Under the pieces are notes generated by a model, which saw only the letters and a program-made list of their open reading frames with translations, did not search any database and was not told the DNA's origin. 27,707 nt of DNA, taken from Candidatus Saccharibacteria bacterium CG10_big_fil_rev_8_21_14_0_10_47_8 (GTDB taxonomy: Bacteria; Patescibacteriota; Saccharimonadia; Saccharimonadales; UBA10212). Shown here piece by piece: positions 15,483-22,558 of this stretch; position 1 is the first letter of the stretch, and every line of letters starts with the position of its first letter. The stretch is from assembly GCA_002793885.1 (NCBI GenBank), contig PFEG01000002.1, positions 1-27,707 of the forward strand, read 5' to 3'. Both the position numbers and the translations under genes were made by a program.

Positions 15483-16733
15483 CTACTCTTCCCTTCTTTT
15501 TGGTGAAGTCCATCTGCCATCAGATTTTCCAAAAAAACCAGGAATAAATGAACTTATTAAAATTAAAGAAGTAACATAGTGCATAAAAAAGAAAAATAGA
15601 CCATAAAAGATGAATTGTGGTTTTTTATTGATGAGACCGATGATTACTGTCGAAATATAATCGAGTAGAAAAATTGTAATTAGAATCATTGTTAGGTCTA
15701 GATGCCCAAAAGGCTCAGTGTTTTTAAAGACTTCGTAATAGCCCGCAAAAGCCGGATCGAGCCCCGAAAGATACCTAAACGAAAGGAGCAGAATTATAAA
15801 CGGCAGAAATAACATAAAAATGGAGTTTAAAAAAACTTCTACGCTAAAAACTAATAATGAAAGCCAAAAAAAAGAGGGCCAAATCTTATTTTTTTTGATA
15901 GTCTGGAAAAAGCCAATATTCCACCTTTTGACCTGTTTCCAGTAATCAGATAGATTGTCAGGGTGTTGATCCCAGCCAATCATTGATGGCGAGTAGCCGA
16001 TCTTACCCAACCGTCTTTTGTGTACCTGGAATGCAAGGTTAAAATCCTCAATTAAAAGATTGGGTGTATCTATCTCGAGTTTTTTTAGAATTTCAGATCT
16101 ATAGATAGTGGCAAAGCCTGGAATTACAAAGGTGGTGTTAGTATATTTCCAAGTCATGCCATAAACTAAAAAATATTGCAACGTCCTATTTAATCTTTCC
16201 CGGTAGGAGATAAGATAATATTTCCAAGATGGAATGATATGTTGCGGCCAAAAGATTTTTGCACTACCAAAAACTGCAACAATGTTAGGTTCTTCAAAAA
16301 GTTTTAGGGCCCTTGGTACAAAACCGGAGTCAATTTTAGTATCCGCATCAACGATGAAGATTAATTTGTATCTTTTAAATAACTTATACTTTGCTAAAAG
16401 ATAAACCAAAGCTTTAGCTTTGCCCCTTCCTGGATTAAGCTTGGAAACATGACAGCCTTCTATTTTCGCCCTCCGATAGGTTTTATCGTTTGATCCATCG
16501 GAAACCACATAAATTTGGCTTTTGTCCAGGCTCAATTTTAGGTATTGAATTGAGCTTCTGATCACTTTTTCCTCATTGTGGGCTGGTAAAATAACCGCAA
16601 TATCTGAAGCGGTGTAGGGTCCTACTTTGTCTCTTTTTTTAAGGTTCGAAACCTTCTGGGTCAGGTATCTTAAAATTCCAATAATAAACCAAAACGTGAA
16701 ACTAATACCTAGTGGAAGCCCAATAGCCTTCAT
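15483..16733 (-). CDS. Processive family-2 glycosyltransferase, polysaccharide synthase type
   Basis: A 416-residue membrane protein with an N-terminal helix, a GT-A catalytic domain and about four C-terminal membrane helices. Catalytic motifs are VILPAHNEE, VVSDGSND, VDADTK (the DxD), IEDFNLAFQVHKRR (the ED) and QVKRW (the QxxRW of processive enzymes such as PgaC, hyaluronan and cellulose synthases). It would polymerise a sugar from a nucleotide donor and pass the chain across the membrane. With the deacetylase and GH18 gene next to it, a poly-GlcNAc-like polymer is a reasonable guess, though the donor is not readable. It is on the opposite strand to its neighbours and rich in Lys, Ile and Phe, with visibly AT-rich DNA. 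Confidence 0.87.
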   Translation of the reverse strand: MKAIGLPLGISFTFWFIIGILRYLTQKVSNLKKRDKVGPYTASDIAVILPAHNEEKVIRSSIQYLKLSLDKSQIYVVSDGSNDKTYRRAKIEGCHVSKLNPGRGKAKALVYLLAKYKLFKRYKLIFIVDADTKIDSGFVPRALKLFEEPNIVAVFGSAKIFWPQHIIPSWKYYLISYRERLNRTLQYFLVYGMTWKYTNTTFVIPGFATIYRSEILKKLEIDTPNLLIEDFNLAFQVHKRRLGKIGYSPSMIGWDQHPDNLSDYWKQVKRWNIGFFQTIKKNKIWPSFFWLSLLVFSVEVFLNSIFMLFLPFIILLLSFRYLSGLDPAFAGYYEVFKNTEPFGHLDLTMILITIFLLDYISTVIIGLINKKPQFIFYGLFFFFMHYVTSLILISSFIPGFFGKSDGRWTSPKRREE

Positions 16734-16794
16734 CTAGCTGAGAATTCTAGTTTCTTTATTCTATAAATGCAAGGAAGTGAGATGGAAAAAAACG

Positions 16795-16932
16795 ATGGCT
16801 AAAAATTCGCACCTTCGCACCCTTGTAGTTTAACTTTTATGATTACAGCATGTATAGTACATACTAATAGGAAATTTACGGTGGGGAAAGGTGTATTTAT
16901 GCACTCCTTGGATCCTCATATAAAACAAACAG
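16795..16932 (+). repeat. Direct repeat copy 2: promoter, RBS and leader start
   Basis: Second copy of the repeat at 12621-12753, same orientation, 4.1 kb away. TATAGT lies at 16853-16858, GGGGAAAGGTG before ATG 16899. It precedes the epimerase gene. Small indels (for example CGTGC versus CATG before TATAGT) mark the pair as diverged, not freshly duplicated. Confidence 0.9.
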
Positions 16933-16991
16933 AGTCCATTAAGTTGTGTTTAGGGAAGCGGAGAAAGGAAGTATTGTGTCTAGATTCTTGA
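16899..16991 (+). CDS. Short leader ORF coupled to the epimerase gene
   Basis: A 30-codon ORF starting in repeat copy 2 behind GAAAGGTG. It begins M-H-S-L-D-P-H-I-K-Q-T, then diverges completely from the other leader, and ends with TGA 13 nt inside the epimerase gene, whose start is GTG 16976. The arrangement mirrors the PIG-L leader. Coupled translation is inferred. Confidence 0.42.
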   Translation: MHSLDPHIKQTESIKLCLGKRRKEVLCLDS

Positions 16992-17902
16992 TCACCGGAG
17001 GAGCCGGTTTTATTGGTAGTAATTTAGCGGAAAAACTGTCAGAAAATGCAGACAACTCTATCACAATAGTAGACAACCTATCCACGGGCCGTATTGAGCA
17101 CATAACTCAGTGCCCGAATGTAAAGTTTATTAAAGCTGATACCACCAGGTTTAGCGAGATATCAGGGGTGTTCTATACCTGTGGTTTTGATTACGTCTTT
17201 CACTACGCAGCCATCGTAGGCGTGCAGCGCACATTGCAAAACCCCGTCAAAGTACTCCGGGACCTTGACGGCATACGAAATATCTTAGACTTATCAAAAA
17301 CGATAAACGTTAAGCGTGTATTTTTCGCCTCATCCTCAGAAGTGTATGGTGAACCTGTTGAATTAAAGCAACACGAGGAAAGAACCCCACTCAATTCACG
17401 ATTACCTTACGCTGTAGTAAAAAATGTTGGAGAGGCGTTCTTGCGCTCCTATAAGCATGAATATGGCTTGGGATATACTATTTTCCGTTTTTTTAATACA
17501 TACGGCCCGCGCCAAAGTTCTGATTTTGTTATATCGAAATTTTTAGAAGCTGCCCTGTCTGGTCGAGATATAACGGTATACGGTAACGGCACGCAGACGC
17601 GAACGTTTTGCTATATTAAAGATAACATTGAAGCAACAATTAATGCTATTACAGATAAGGCTACTGTAGACAAGGTAATAAATATTGGCAGTGATACAGA
17701 AATTACCATCAATGAGTTGGCAAAAAAAATTATTCAGGCAACCAAATCCAAATCAAAAATAGTTCATTTACCCCCTTTGAAAGAAGGTGATATGACCCGC
17801 CGAAATCCCGATGTAACGAAAATGAAAAAAATATTGAAGCGGCCATTAACAACGCTTGAAGAAGGCATACAAGACCTTATTGCCTACAAGACTGCAAAAT
17901 AG
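16976..17902 (+). CDS. NAD-dependent sugar-nucleotide epimerase/dehydratase
   Basis: A 308-residue extended short-chain dehydrogenase. The N-terminal dinucleotide site is ITGGAGFIGSNL; the catalytic residues are in FASSSEVYGE (Ser) and YAVVK (YxxxK); RFFNTYGPRQ and GNGTQTRTF bind the nucleotide sugar. Overall it resembles UDP-glucose 4-epimerases and UDP-glucuronate decarboxylases, which supply sugars for surface glycans. The frame is open from a GTG at 16946, but GTG 16976 has AAAGGAAG just upstream and gives a standard N-terminus (MSRFLITGGAG), so it is chosen. It overlaps the end of the leader ORF and ends 23 nt from the convergent kinase gene. Confidence 0.88.
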   Translation: MSRFLITGGAGFIGSNLAEKLSENADNSITIVDNLSTGRIEHITQCPNVKFIKADTTRFSEISGVFYTCGFDYVFHYAAIVGVQRTLQNPVKVLRDLDGIRNILDLSKTINVKRVFFASSSEVYGEPVELKQHEERTPLNSRLPYAVVKNVGEAFLRSYKHEYGLGYTIFRFFNTYGPRQSSDFVISKFLEAALSGRDITVYGNGTQTRTFCYIKDNIEATINAITDKATVDKVINIGSDTEITINELAKKIIQATKSKSKIVHLPPLKEGDMTRRNPDVTKMKKILKRPLTTLEEGIQDLIAYKTAK

Positions 17903-17925
17903 GGCGATTACGTATACACAGCTGT

Positions 17926-18498
17926 TTATTTCAATAAACCTGAAAGGGCTTTTTCGGCTGCGTCTTTGAATTTTTCTATGTCGTTGCCGTTATTGGTTAA
18001 AAAAATGTCGGTCTTGGCTCTAACGGAGCTTAGATTCAAGGTTGCTTGGTCGCCGCTATGCTGCATCTGGGCCTGCTCTTCCGCAACAAATTCTTCATAT
18101 GTGATATGATCTTCCGTGCCTCTGTTACGGCTGGTAATTCGATCGTAACGTACTCTAGGATCAGCATCTACCCACACAACTTCGCCTCCCAACCTGTGTA
18201 TACGATCCGCTTCAGCCGGATGACGTAAGCTGGCTACGACCAAACCTTGATATTTTTCTTTGAGTGATTTGAATTTCTGCAACGCATAGTCAATTAACAC
18301 CGCCATGCCATGATAGCGCCGCCACTCGGCGCTGATCTGACGGTACGATTGCCTTTCCATAGGCAAATTGCGCTTTTTGGCTTCTTCGCGCAGAAGATCA
18401 GTAACTGTTAAGAATAGATAGCCATGTTTCTCTGCCAGCAGCTGTCCAACAGTGTCCTTTCCCGATCCATCAGTTCCGCCAATTCCAATAATGTTCAC
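17926..18498 (-). CDS. P-loop kinase, dephospho-CoA / nucleotide kinase-like
   Basis: A 190-residue P-loop protein. The Walker A loop is IGIGGTDGSGKDT; VTDLLREEAKKRNLP follows as the substrate-binding helix and RVRYDRITSRNRG as a lid-like Arg-rich region. The pattern is that of small nucleoside-monophosphate or dephospho-CoA kinases; the substrate cannot be fixed from sequence. The start is GTG: TACAAT lies exactly 6 nt upstream and there is no Shine-Dalgarno, so it appears to be a leaderless gene separate from the sigma-factor operon 42 nt upstream. Confidence 0.7.
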   Translation of the reverse strand: MNIIGIGGTDGSGKDTVGQLLAEKHGYLFLTVTDLLREEAKKRNLPMERQSYRQISAEWRRYHGMAVLIDYALQKFKSLKEKYQGLVVASLRHPAEADRIHRLGGEVVWVDADPRVRYDRITSRNRGTEDHITYEEFVAEEQAQMQHSGDQATLNLSSVRAKTDIFLTNNGNDIEKFKDAAEKALSGLLK

Positions 18499-18504
18499 GG
18501 ATTT

Positions 18505-18510
18505 ATTGTA
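18505..18510 (-). promoter_or_regulatory. -10 box of the P-loop kinase gene
   Basis: TACAAT on the minus strand, followed by 6 nt (AAATCC) and the GTG start. A leaderless transcript is predicted. Confidence 0.55.
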
Positions 18511-18540
18511 TCCGATTTAATACAGGTTGTTTGGCGATTA

Positions 18541-19542
18541 CTACTCTTCATCGACAAAGGCTGCTCTTAGACCTGGGCTGGTGTTGATTATTTCTTCTAA
18601 CCTCGTTAGCGCAGTGTCTTCAATTTTGTGGATATGTTCGCGTGATACCCCGTAAGTTCTAGATATGTTATCCAATGTTTCAGACGGTTCACCATTTAGA
18701 CCATACCGCCGAACCACCACATCACGGCTTTCTGGGTCTAACCTCGCCAGCAAATCCATGGTATCCTCTTTTAGCAGTGTTGATTCTAGCTCGCGCCAAA
18801 CATTTTGCCGCGGGTCAGGAATAATATCTTTAAGCTCTAACCCCTCGTCATTTTTAGGTGTTTCAAGTGAAATTGCGGGCCTAGACCTCTGTAGTAGCAA
18901 TGAGACACGCTCGGCATCCATACCCACACTCATGGCCACTTCTTCAGTAGTAGGCTCACGGCCAAAATCTTGAGAAAGTTTTCTTTGTGTCTTCTTTATT
19001 TTACCTATAACTTCTGTAATGTGTACGGGGATACGTATAGTTCTACCCTGATCGGCAATTCCTCTTGTGACCGATTGTCGAATCCACCATGTGGCGTAAG
19101 TGCTGAACTTATAGCCCTTTCGGTAATCAAACAATTCAGCTGCCCTGGTAAGGCCAAATGTGCCCTCCTGGATAAGGTCCAAAAGATCAAGGCCATGCCC
19201 AACATGGGGCTTAGCGATACTTACTACTAAACGTAGGTTCGACTGAATCAAGTGATTTAGAGCCGATGAATCACCTTCTTCGATTCTCTTAGCCAGCTCA
19301 ATCTCTTGTTTTTCTGTGAGTAAAGGTACGCGGGTGATGTCTCTATAAAATTTAGACAGGGCATCAAGTGGGTCGCCAGCTCCAGGGGTTAGATTGAGTT
19401 CAGGGATCGGTTCGTCTACAGCATCGGGTTGATCAAACTGATCTTCCCTGCGCAAACCAAGAGCAGTAAGCCCGACATCGTGAGCTACCTGCCCTATATC
19501 ATCTTGTTCTACTGGGGTTGGTGCTGCTTCGGCATCTTTCAT
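18541..19542 (-). CDS. Second sigma-70 family factor with divergent region 4
   Basis: A 333-residue primary-type sigma factor. Region 1.2 (DALSKFYRDITRVPLLT), region 2 (NLRLVVSIAKPHVGHGLDLLDLIQEG and YATWWIRQSVTRGIADQGRTIRIPVH) and region 4 are all present. Core-binding and -10-recognition residues are close to the housekeeping factor encoded just upstream. The -35 helix differs: SREHIHKIEDTAL replaces the usual TRERIRQIEAKAL, so the positions equivalent to E. coli sigma-70 R588 and Q589 are His and Lys. It starts 16 nt after the upstream sigma gene, with GAGAG as ribosome-binding site, so both sigma factors come from one transcript. Confidence 0.88.
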   Translation of the reverse strand: MKDAEAAPTPVEQDDIGQVAHDVGLTALGLRREDQFDQPDAVDEPIPELNLTPGAGDPLDALSKFYRDITRVPLLTEKQEIELAKRIEEGDSSALNHLIQSNLRLVVSIAKPHVGHGLDLLDLIQEGTFGLTRAAELFDYRKGYKFSTYATWWIRQSVTRGIADQGRTIRIPVHITEVIGKIKKTQRKLSQDFGREPTTEEVAMSVGMDAERVSLLLQRSRPAISLETPKNDEGLELKDIIPDPRQNVWRELESTLLKEDTMDLLARLDPESRDVVVRRYGLNGEPSETLDNISRTYGVSREHIHKIEDTALTRLEEIINTSPGLRAAFVDEE

Positions 19543-19558
19543 GGTTACGCTCTCAACT

Positions 19559-20689
19559 TTATTGTAAGTATTCGTGCAGGCGGCGGGTGTCTTTGTGCTT
19601 TCTTAGTTTGGCCAGTGCCTTGGCCTCTATTTGGCGGATACGCTCGCGAGTGACGCTGAATTCTTGACCTACCTCTTCAAGCGTGTGGCTTTTACCGTCT
19701 TCTAGCCCAAAGCGCAATTTTAATATCTTCTGCTCGCGCTCTGTTAGGGTACCCAGGATCTGTTTGACTTGCTCTTTAAGCAGCTGCTCTGAGGCCGATT
19801 CTGTAGGAGTTTTGCTGTCTTCGTCTTCTATGAAGTCACCCAGCACGCTGTCTTCGTCATCGTCACGAACACTGGCATCAAGGCTGGAAATATCCTGCTT
19901 GATTTTCATGATGTGCTCTACTTTGTCCACGTCCATCTCCATAGCGGCGGCAATTTCGTCGTTGGTTGGCTCGCGGTTAAGCTCCTGGGTTAGGCGACGC
20001 TGGGTTCTGAGCAACTTATTTATAGTTTCTACCATGTGCACCGGGATACGGATGGTGCGGGCTTGGTCGGCAATGGCGCGGGTGATAGCCTGGCGGATCC
20101 ACCAAGTGGCGTAGGTACTGAATTTAAAACCGCGGTCCGGGTCAAACTTTTCTACAGCGCGCAGTAAGCCGGTATTACCTTCCTGGATGAGGTCCAAAAG
20201 GTCGAGCCCACGGCCAACGTAGCGTTTAGCGATACTGACAACCAGCCGCATGTTGGCCTCGGCCATGGCGTCTTTGGCGCGCTTGTCGCCGGATACTACT
20301 TTTTGAGCCAAAGCCAGCTCTTCCGGCGCGGTCAAAAGAGGTACTTTACCGATTTCGCGCAGGTAAAGCCTTACTGAATCGTCGGCGATATCATCCATGT
20401 AGGCCTTATCGTCGGGTATCAGCTCTTCACCCTCTTCCAGGGTCCAATCGTCGCTAAAGTCTTTTGGGTCAGGCTCAGTTGCTAGAACTATCTCAACTTC
20501 CGCTTCAGCTAGTTGAGCGTACAGGTAGTCCAAAACGTCAATATTGGTCGGCGTATCTGGGATAAGCTTAAAAATATCTCGTTGGTCGATTTTACCTGTC
20601 TTCTTGCCTTTTATTACTAGCTGCTTTAGCTGTTTATCAAAAGTTTTGGTCGACTCTTGTTTAACTACTTGTTTCTTCTTGGTTGGCAT
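19559..20689 (-). CDS. rpoD: Housekeeping RNA polymerase sigma factor
   Basis: A 376-residue primary sigma factor: region 1.2 (DSVRLYLREIGKVPLLT), region 2.1-2.4 (NMRLVVSIAKRYVGRGLDLLDLIQEGN and YATWWIRQAITRAIADQARTIRIPVHM), region 3 and a standard region 4.2 (VTRERIRQIEAKALAKLRKH). The basic N-terminus (MPTKKKQVVKQ) is short compared with E. coli RpoD, as in many small genomes. The frame extends to a GTG at 20704 that abuts the dnaG end, but ATG 20689 has AGAAGGTGAG at its 5' side and is preferred. The order dnaG-rpoD is the classic macromolecular-synthesis arrangement. Confidence 0.95.
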   Translation of the reverse strand: MPTKKKQVVKQESTKTFDKQLKQLVIKGKKTGKIDQRDIFKLIPDTPTNIDVLDYLYAQLAEAEVEIVLATEPDPKDFSDDWTLEEGEELIPDDKAYMDDIADDSVRLYLREIGKVPLLTAPEELALAQKVVSGDKRAKDAMAEANMRLVVSIAKRYVGRGLDLLDLIQEGNTGLLRAVEKFDPDRGFKFSTYATWWIRQAITRAIADQARTIRIPVHMVETINKLLRTQRRLTQELNREPTNDEIAAAMEMDVDKVEHIMKIKQDISSLDASVRDDDEDSVLGDFIEDEDSKTPTESASEQLLKEQVKQILGTLTEREQKILKLRFGLEDGKSHTLEEVGQEFSVTRERIRQIEAKALAKLRKHKDTRRLHEYLQ

Positions 20690-20696
20690 AAAATAT

Positions 20697-22490
20697 CTAC
20701 TCACCTTCTGGAACGGATTTAATTATTTTAATGAGGTCGTTGAGTTTGTTGGCTTTACCCATAAGATCGGCTAGTTCTTTTTCGTCGTTGGTCTGGTCCA
20801 TGGTGATTGCCAAGCGGTGTTTTTGAGTTTTAACATAATCGCTTATTAAGCGGCGTTTGAGTTTCACGGCTTCCTGGCCTAAATCGGCGACTGCCAAGCT
20901 TTTATAAAGCTCCTCAAACTGTAATGTTATAATTTTAACATAATCGCTGACTCCTTGCAAAGAGGTGGCTATAGAGGTTGCGCCAGAAACAAGAAAATCC
21001 GGGTTTTTCTTTAAAAATTTAAAGACCTCCCTTGGCGGACCTCCGCTAAAGAACGATTGCTGGCAATCGCCAAGCAAGTCACGCAGTTTTGGCTGCATTA
21101 AAACCATTGCTAAAAAGTGATCTTGTAGCCTTTGGTACTCCAGCTCTGAGCGACTAGTGTTGGGCTGGTTTTTGGGTATTTTGCGGCGCGGCGTAATATC
21201 ATTCGAGGCACTAGATTCCATTTTGGAGCGCACGGCCTCGTAGCTGGAATCGGTCAGCTTGGCGATGTGCTTTAGATAATGTTCTTGTTCTACTTGGTCG
21301 CGCAAGCGCCGGACACTAAGTAGCAACGCATCGGTAAAAGCCTTTTTACCGGACGCGGTTTTTAAATCTAGTTCGGCTTGGTAGCGCTCTACCAGCCAAT
21401 CAAGCGCGTATTTGGCGTCTTCGATGGCCTGCTGCCAAGCTTTGGGGTCTTTTCTGACCAGCTCGTCGGGGTCTTTGGCATCTTTGATAGTTATGATGCG
21501 CAAATTTACCTCTGTTTTTTGGGCCAGCGGGATTACTCGTTCGGTAGCATTTATGCCGGCCCTATCAGAGTCGAAACTCAAGCGGATATCGCCAGTAAAA
21601 CGTTTAAGTTCGCGTAAGTGCTGCTCTGTCATGGCTGTGCCGGCGCTGGCTACCACGTTGGTTATCCCGGCCTGGTGGCTACTGATAACATCCAGGTTGC
21701 CCTCTGCCACCACCACAAAACCAGTTTTGCGGATTGCTTCTTTGGCTAGGTGCAGCCCATATACCTGGCGGCTCTTGTCGTAAACCGCGGTTTGCGGAGT
21801 ATTGATGTATTTCGGGCTATCATTGTGAGAGGTCTCACCTTTCACATCCAGCAGGCGAGCGGTGAAGCCAATCACCGTGCCGCGGCTGTCGCATAGCGGG
21901 ATCATAATTCGGCCGCGGAACATATCGCTGGCGCCAGAATAGCGTTGCACAACTAGACCAGCGCGTTTCATTTCGTCTGTCGTAAAACCATGTTTGGTCA
22001 AAAAATCAGTTAGGGCGTGGGCAGTTTGCGGGGCGTAGCCCAGATGCCAATCAAGCAATGTCTGTTTAGTAAAGCCGCGGGTTTTTAGCAAATATGTAAG
22101 CGCCGACTTGTTAACTGTCAGTTGTTTTTGATAAAACCTCGTGGCTAGTTCTAGCACCTCTAAAGCCCGTTTTTTGCGCTCGGTGTTACCACTGCTATTT
22201 TTACCCTGGAATTGCTCCAGCTCCACGCCGGCTTTACGGGCCAGCATCTCAAGCGTAGCTTTAAATTCTAGGCCTTCGACCTCCATAACAAAGCTAAAAA
22301 TATCGCCGCCCTTACCTGATGAAAAGTCATGCCATATCTGCTTTTCGGGGCTAACTACAAAACTGGCGGTTTTTTCGCTGGTAAAAGGACTGAGACCTTT
22401 GAAGTTCCGACCGGCGCGCTTAAGCTGGACGTATTCGCCAATGACGTCCTCTATATTTAGCCTGGCTTTTACCTCCGCAACCGCATCCAT
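20697..22490 (-). CDS. dnaG: DNA primase lacking zinc ligands
   Basis: A 597-residue DnaG. The N-terminal domain aligns with the CHC2 zinc domain (KGLSPFTSEKTASF, SPEKQIWHDFSSGKGGD), but the ligands are gone: C-P-F-H reads S-P-F-T (Ser34, Thr37) and C-F-G-C reads D-F-S-S (Asp55, Ser58). The catalytic TOPRIM core is intact (VVAEGNLDVISSHQAG, SFDSDRAG). The C-terminal part is the helicase-interaction region. A palindromic element encodes VKGETSH between FTARLLD and the conserved SPKYINTP, where other primases have no extra residues. TATACT lies 6 nt before the ATG. Confidence 0.95.
   Translation of the reverse strand: MDAVAEVKARLNIEDVIGEYVQLKRAGRNFKGLSPFTSEKTASFVVSPEKQIWHDFSSGKGGDIFSFVMEVEGLEFKATLEMLARKAGVELEQFQGKNSSGNTERKKRALEVLELATRFYQKQLTVNKSALTYLLKTRGFTKQTLLDWHLGYAPQTAHALTDFLTKHGFTTDEMKRAGLVVQRYSGASDMFRGRIMIPLCDSRGTVIGFTARLLDVKGETSHNDSPKYINTPQTAVYDKSRQVYGLHLAKEAIRKTGFVVVAEGNLDVISSHQAGITNVVASAGTAMTEQHLRELKRFTGDIRLSFDSDRAGINATERVIPLAQKTEVNLRIITIKDAKDPDELVRKDPKAWQQAIEDAKYALDWLVERYQAELDLKTASGKKAFTDALLLSVRRLRDQVEQEHYLKHIAKLTDSSYEAVRSKMESSASNDITPRRKIPKNQPNTSRSELEYQRLQDHFLAMVLMQPKLRDLLGDCQQSFFSGGPPREVFKFLKKNPDFLVSGATSIATSLQGVSDYVKIITLQFEELYKSLAVADLGQEAVKLKRRLISDYVKTQKHRLAITMDQTNDEKELADLMGKANKLNDLIKIIKSVPEGE
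21824..21846. repeat. Palindromic element in frame within dnaG
   Basis: Arms TGTGAGAGGT and ACCTTTCACA around CTC, one mismatch in 10 pairs. On the coding strand it encodes VKGETSH between the D of the LLD strand and SPKY. Same family as the elements in polA, the yjbR-like gene and argS. Confidence 0.9.
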
Positions 22491-22496
22491 AACTTC

Positions 22497-22502
22497 AGTA
22501 TA
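22497..22502 (-). promoter_or_regulatory. -10 box of dnaG
   Basis: TATACT on the minus strand, followed by 6 nt (GAAGTT) and the dnaG ATG, no Shine-Dalgarno. The heptamer repeat at 22504-22526 occupies the place of the -35. Confidence 0.6.
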
Positions 22503-22503
22503 T

Positions 22504-22526
22504 AGGTTACAGGTGACAGGTTACAG
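22504..22526. repeat. 7-nt tandem microrepeat in the dnaG divergent promoter
   Basis: AGGTTAC, AGGTGAC, AGGTTAC and AG on the plus strand. It fills the space between the -10 boxes of dnaG and of the gene at 22559, so it covers the -35 positions of both. Confidence 0.8.
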
Positions 22527-22545
22527 CTTAAGAGCTTTGCTCTGC

Positions 22546-22551
22546 TATCAT
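22546..22551 (+). promoter_or_regulatory. -10 box of the anchored-protein gene
   Basis: TATCAT followed by 7 nt and ATG 22559, with no Shine-Dalgarno. A TTACAG 19 nt upstream lies in the microrepeat. Confidence 0.4.
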
Positions 22552-22558
22552 AGTGCTT

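Noticed and set aside
16946..16975. Upstream GTG start of the epimerase gene
   Set aside because: It would add ten residues before a normal family N-terminus; GTG 16976 has a good ribosome-binding site.
12391..17902. Prophage or transposon carrying the glycan genes
   Set aside because: No integrase, transposase or phage gene, and no terminal inverted repeats; only direct repeats are seen.
19683..20114. A 143-codon plus-strand frame opposite rpoD
   Set aside because: Ser-rich shadow of a well-conserved sigma factor; no start signal.
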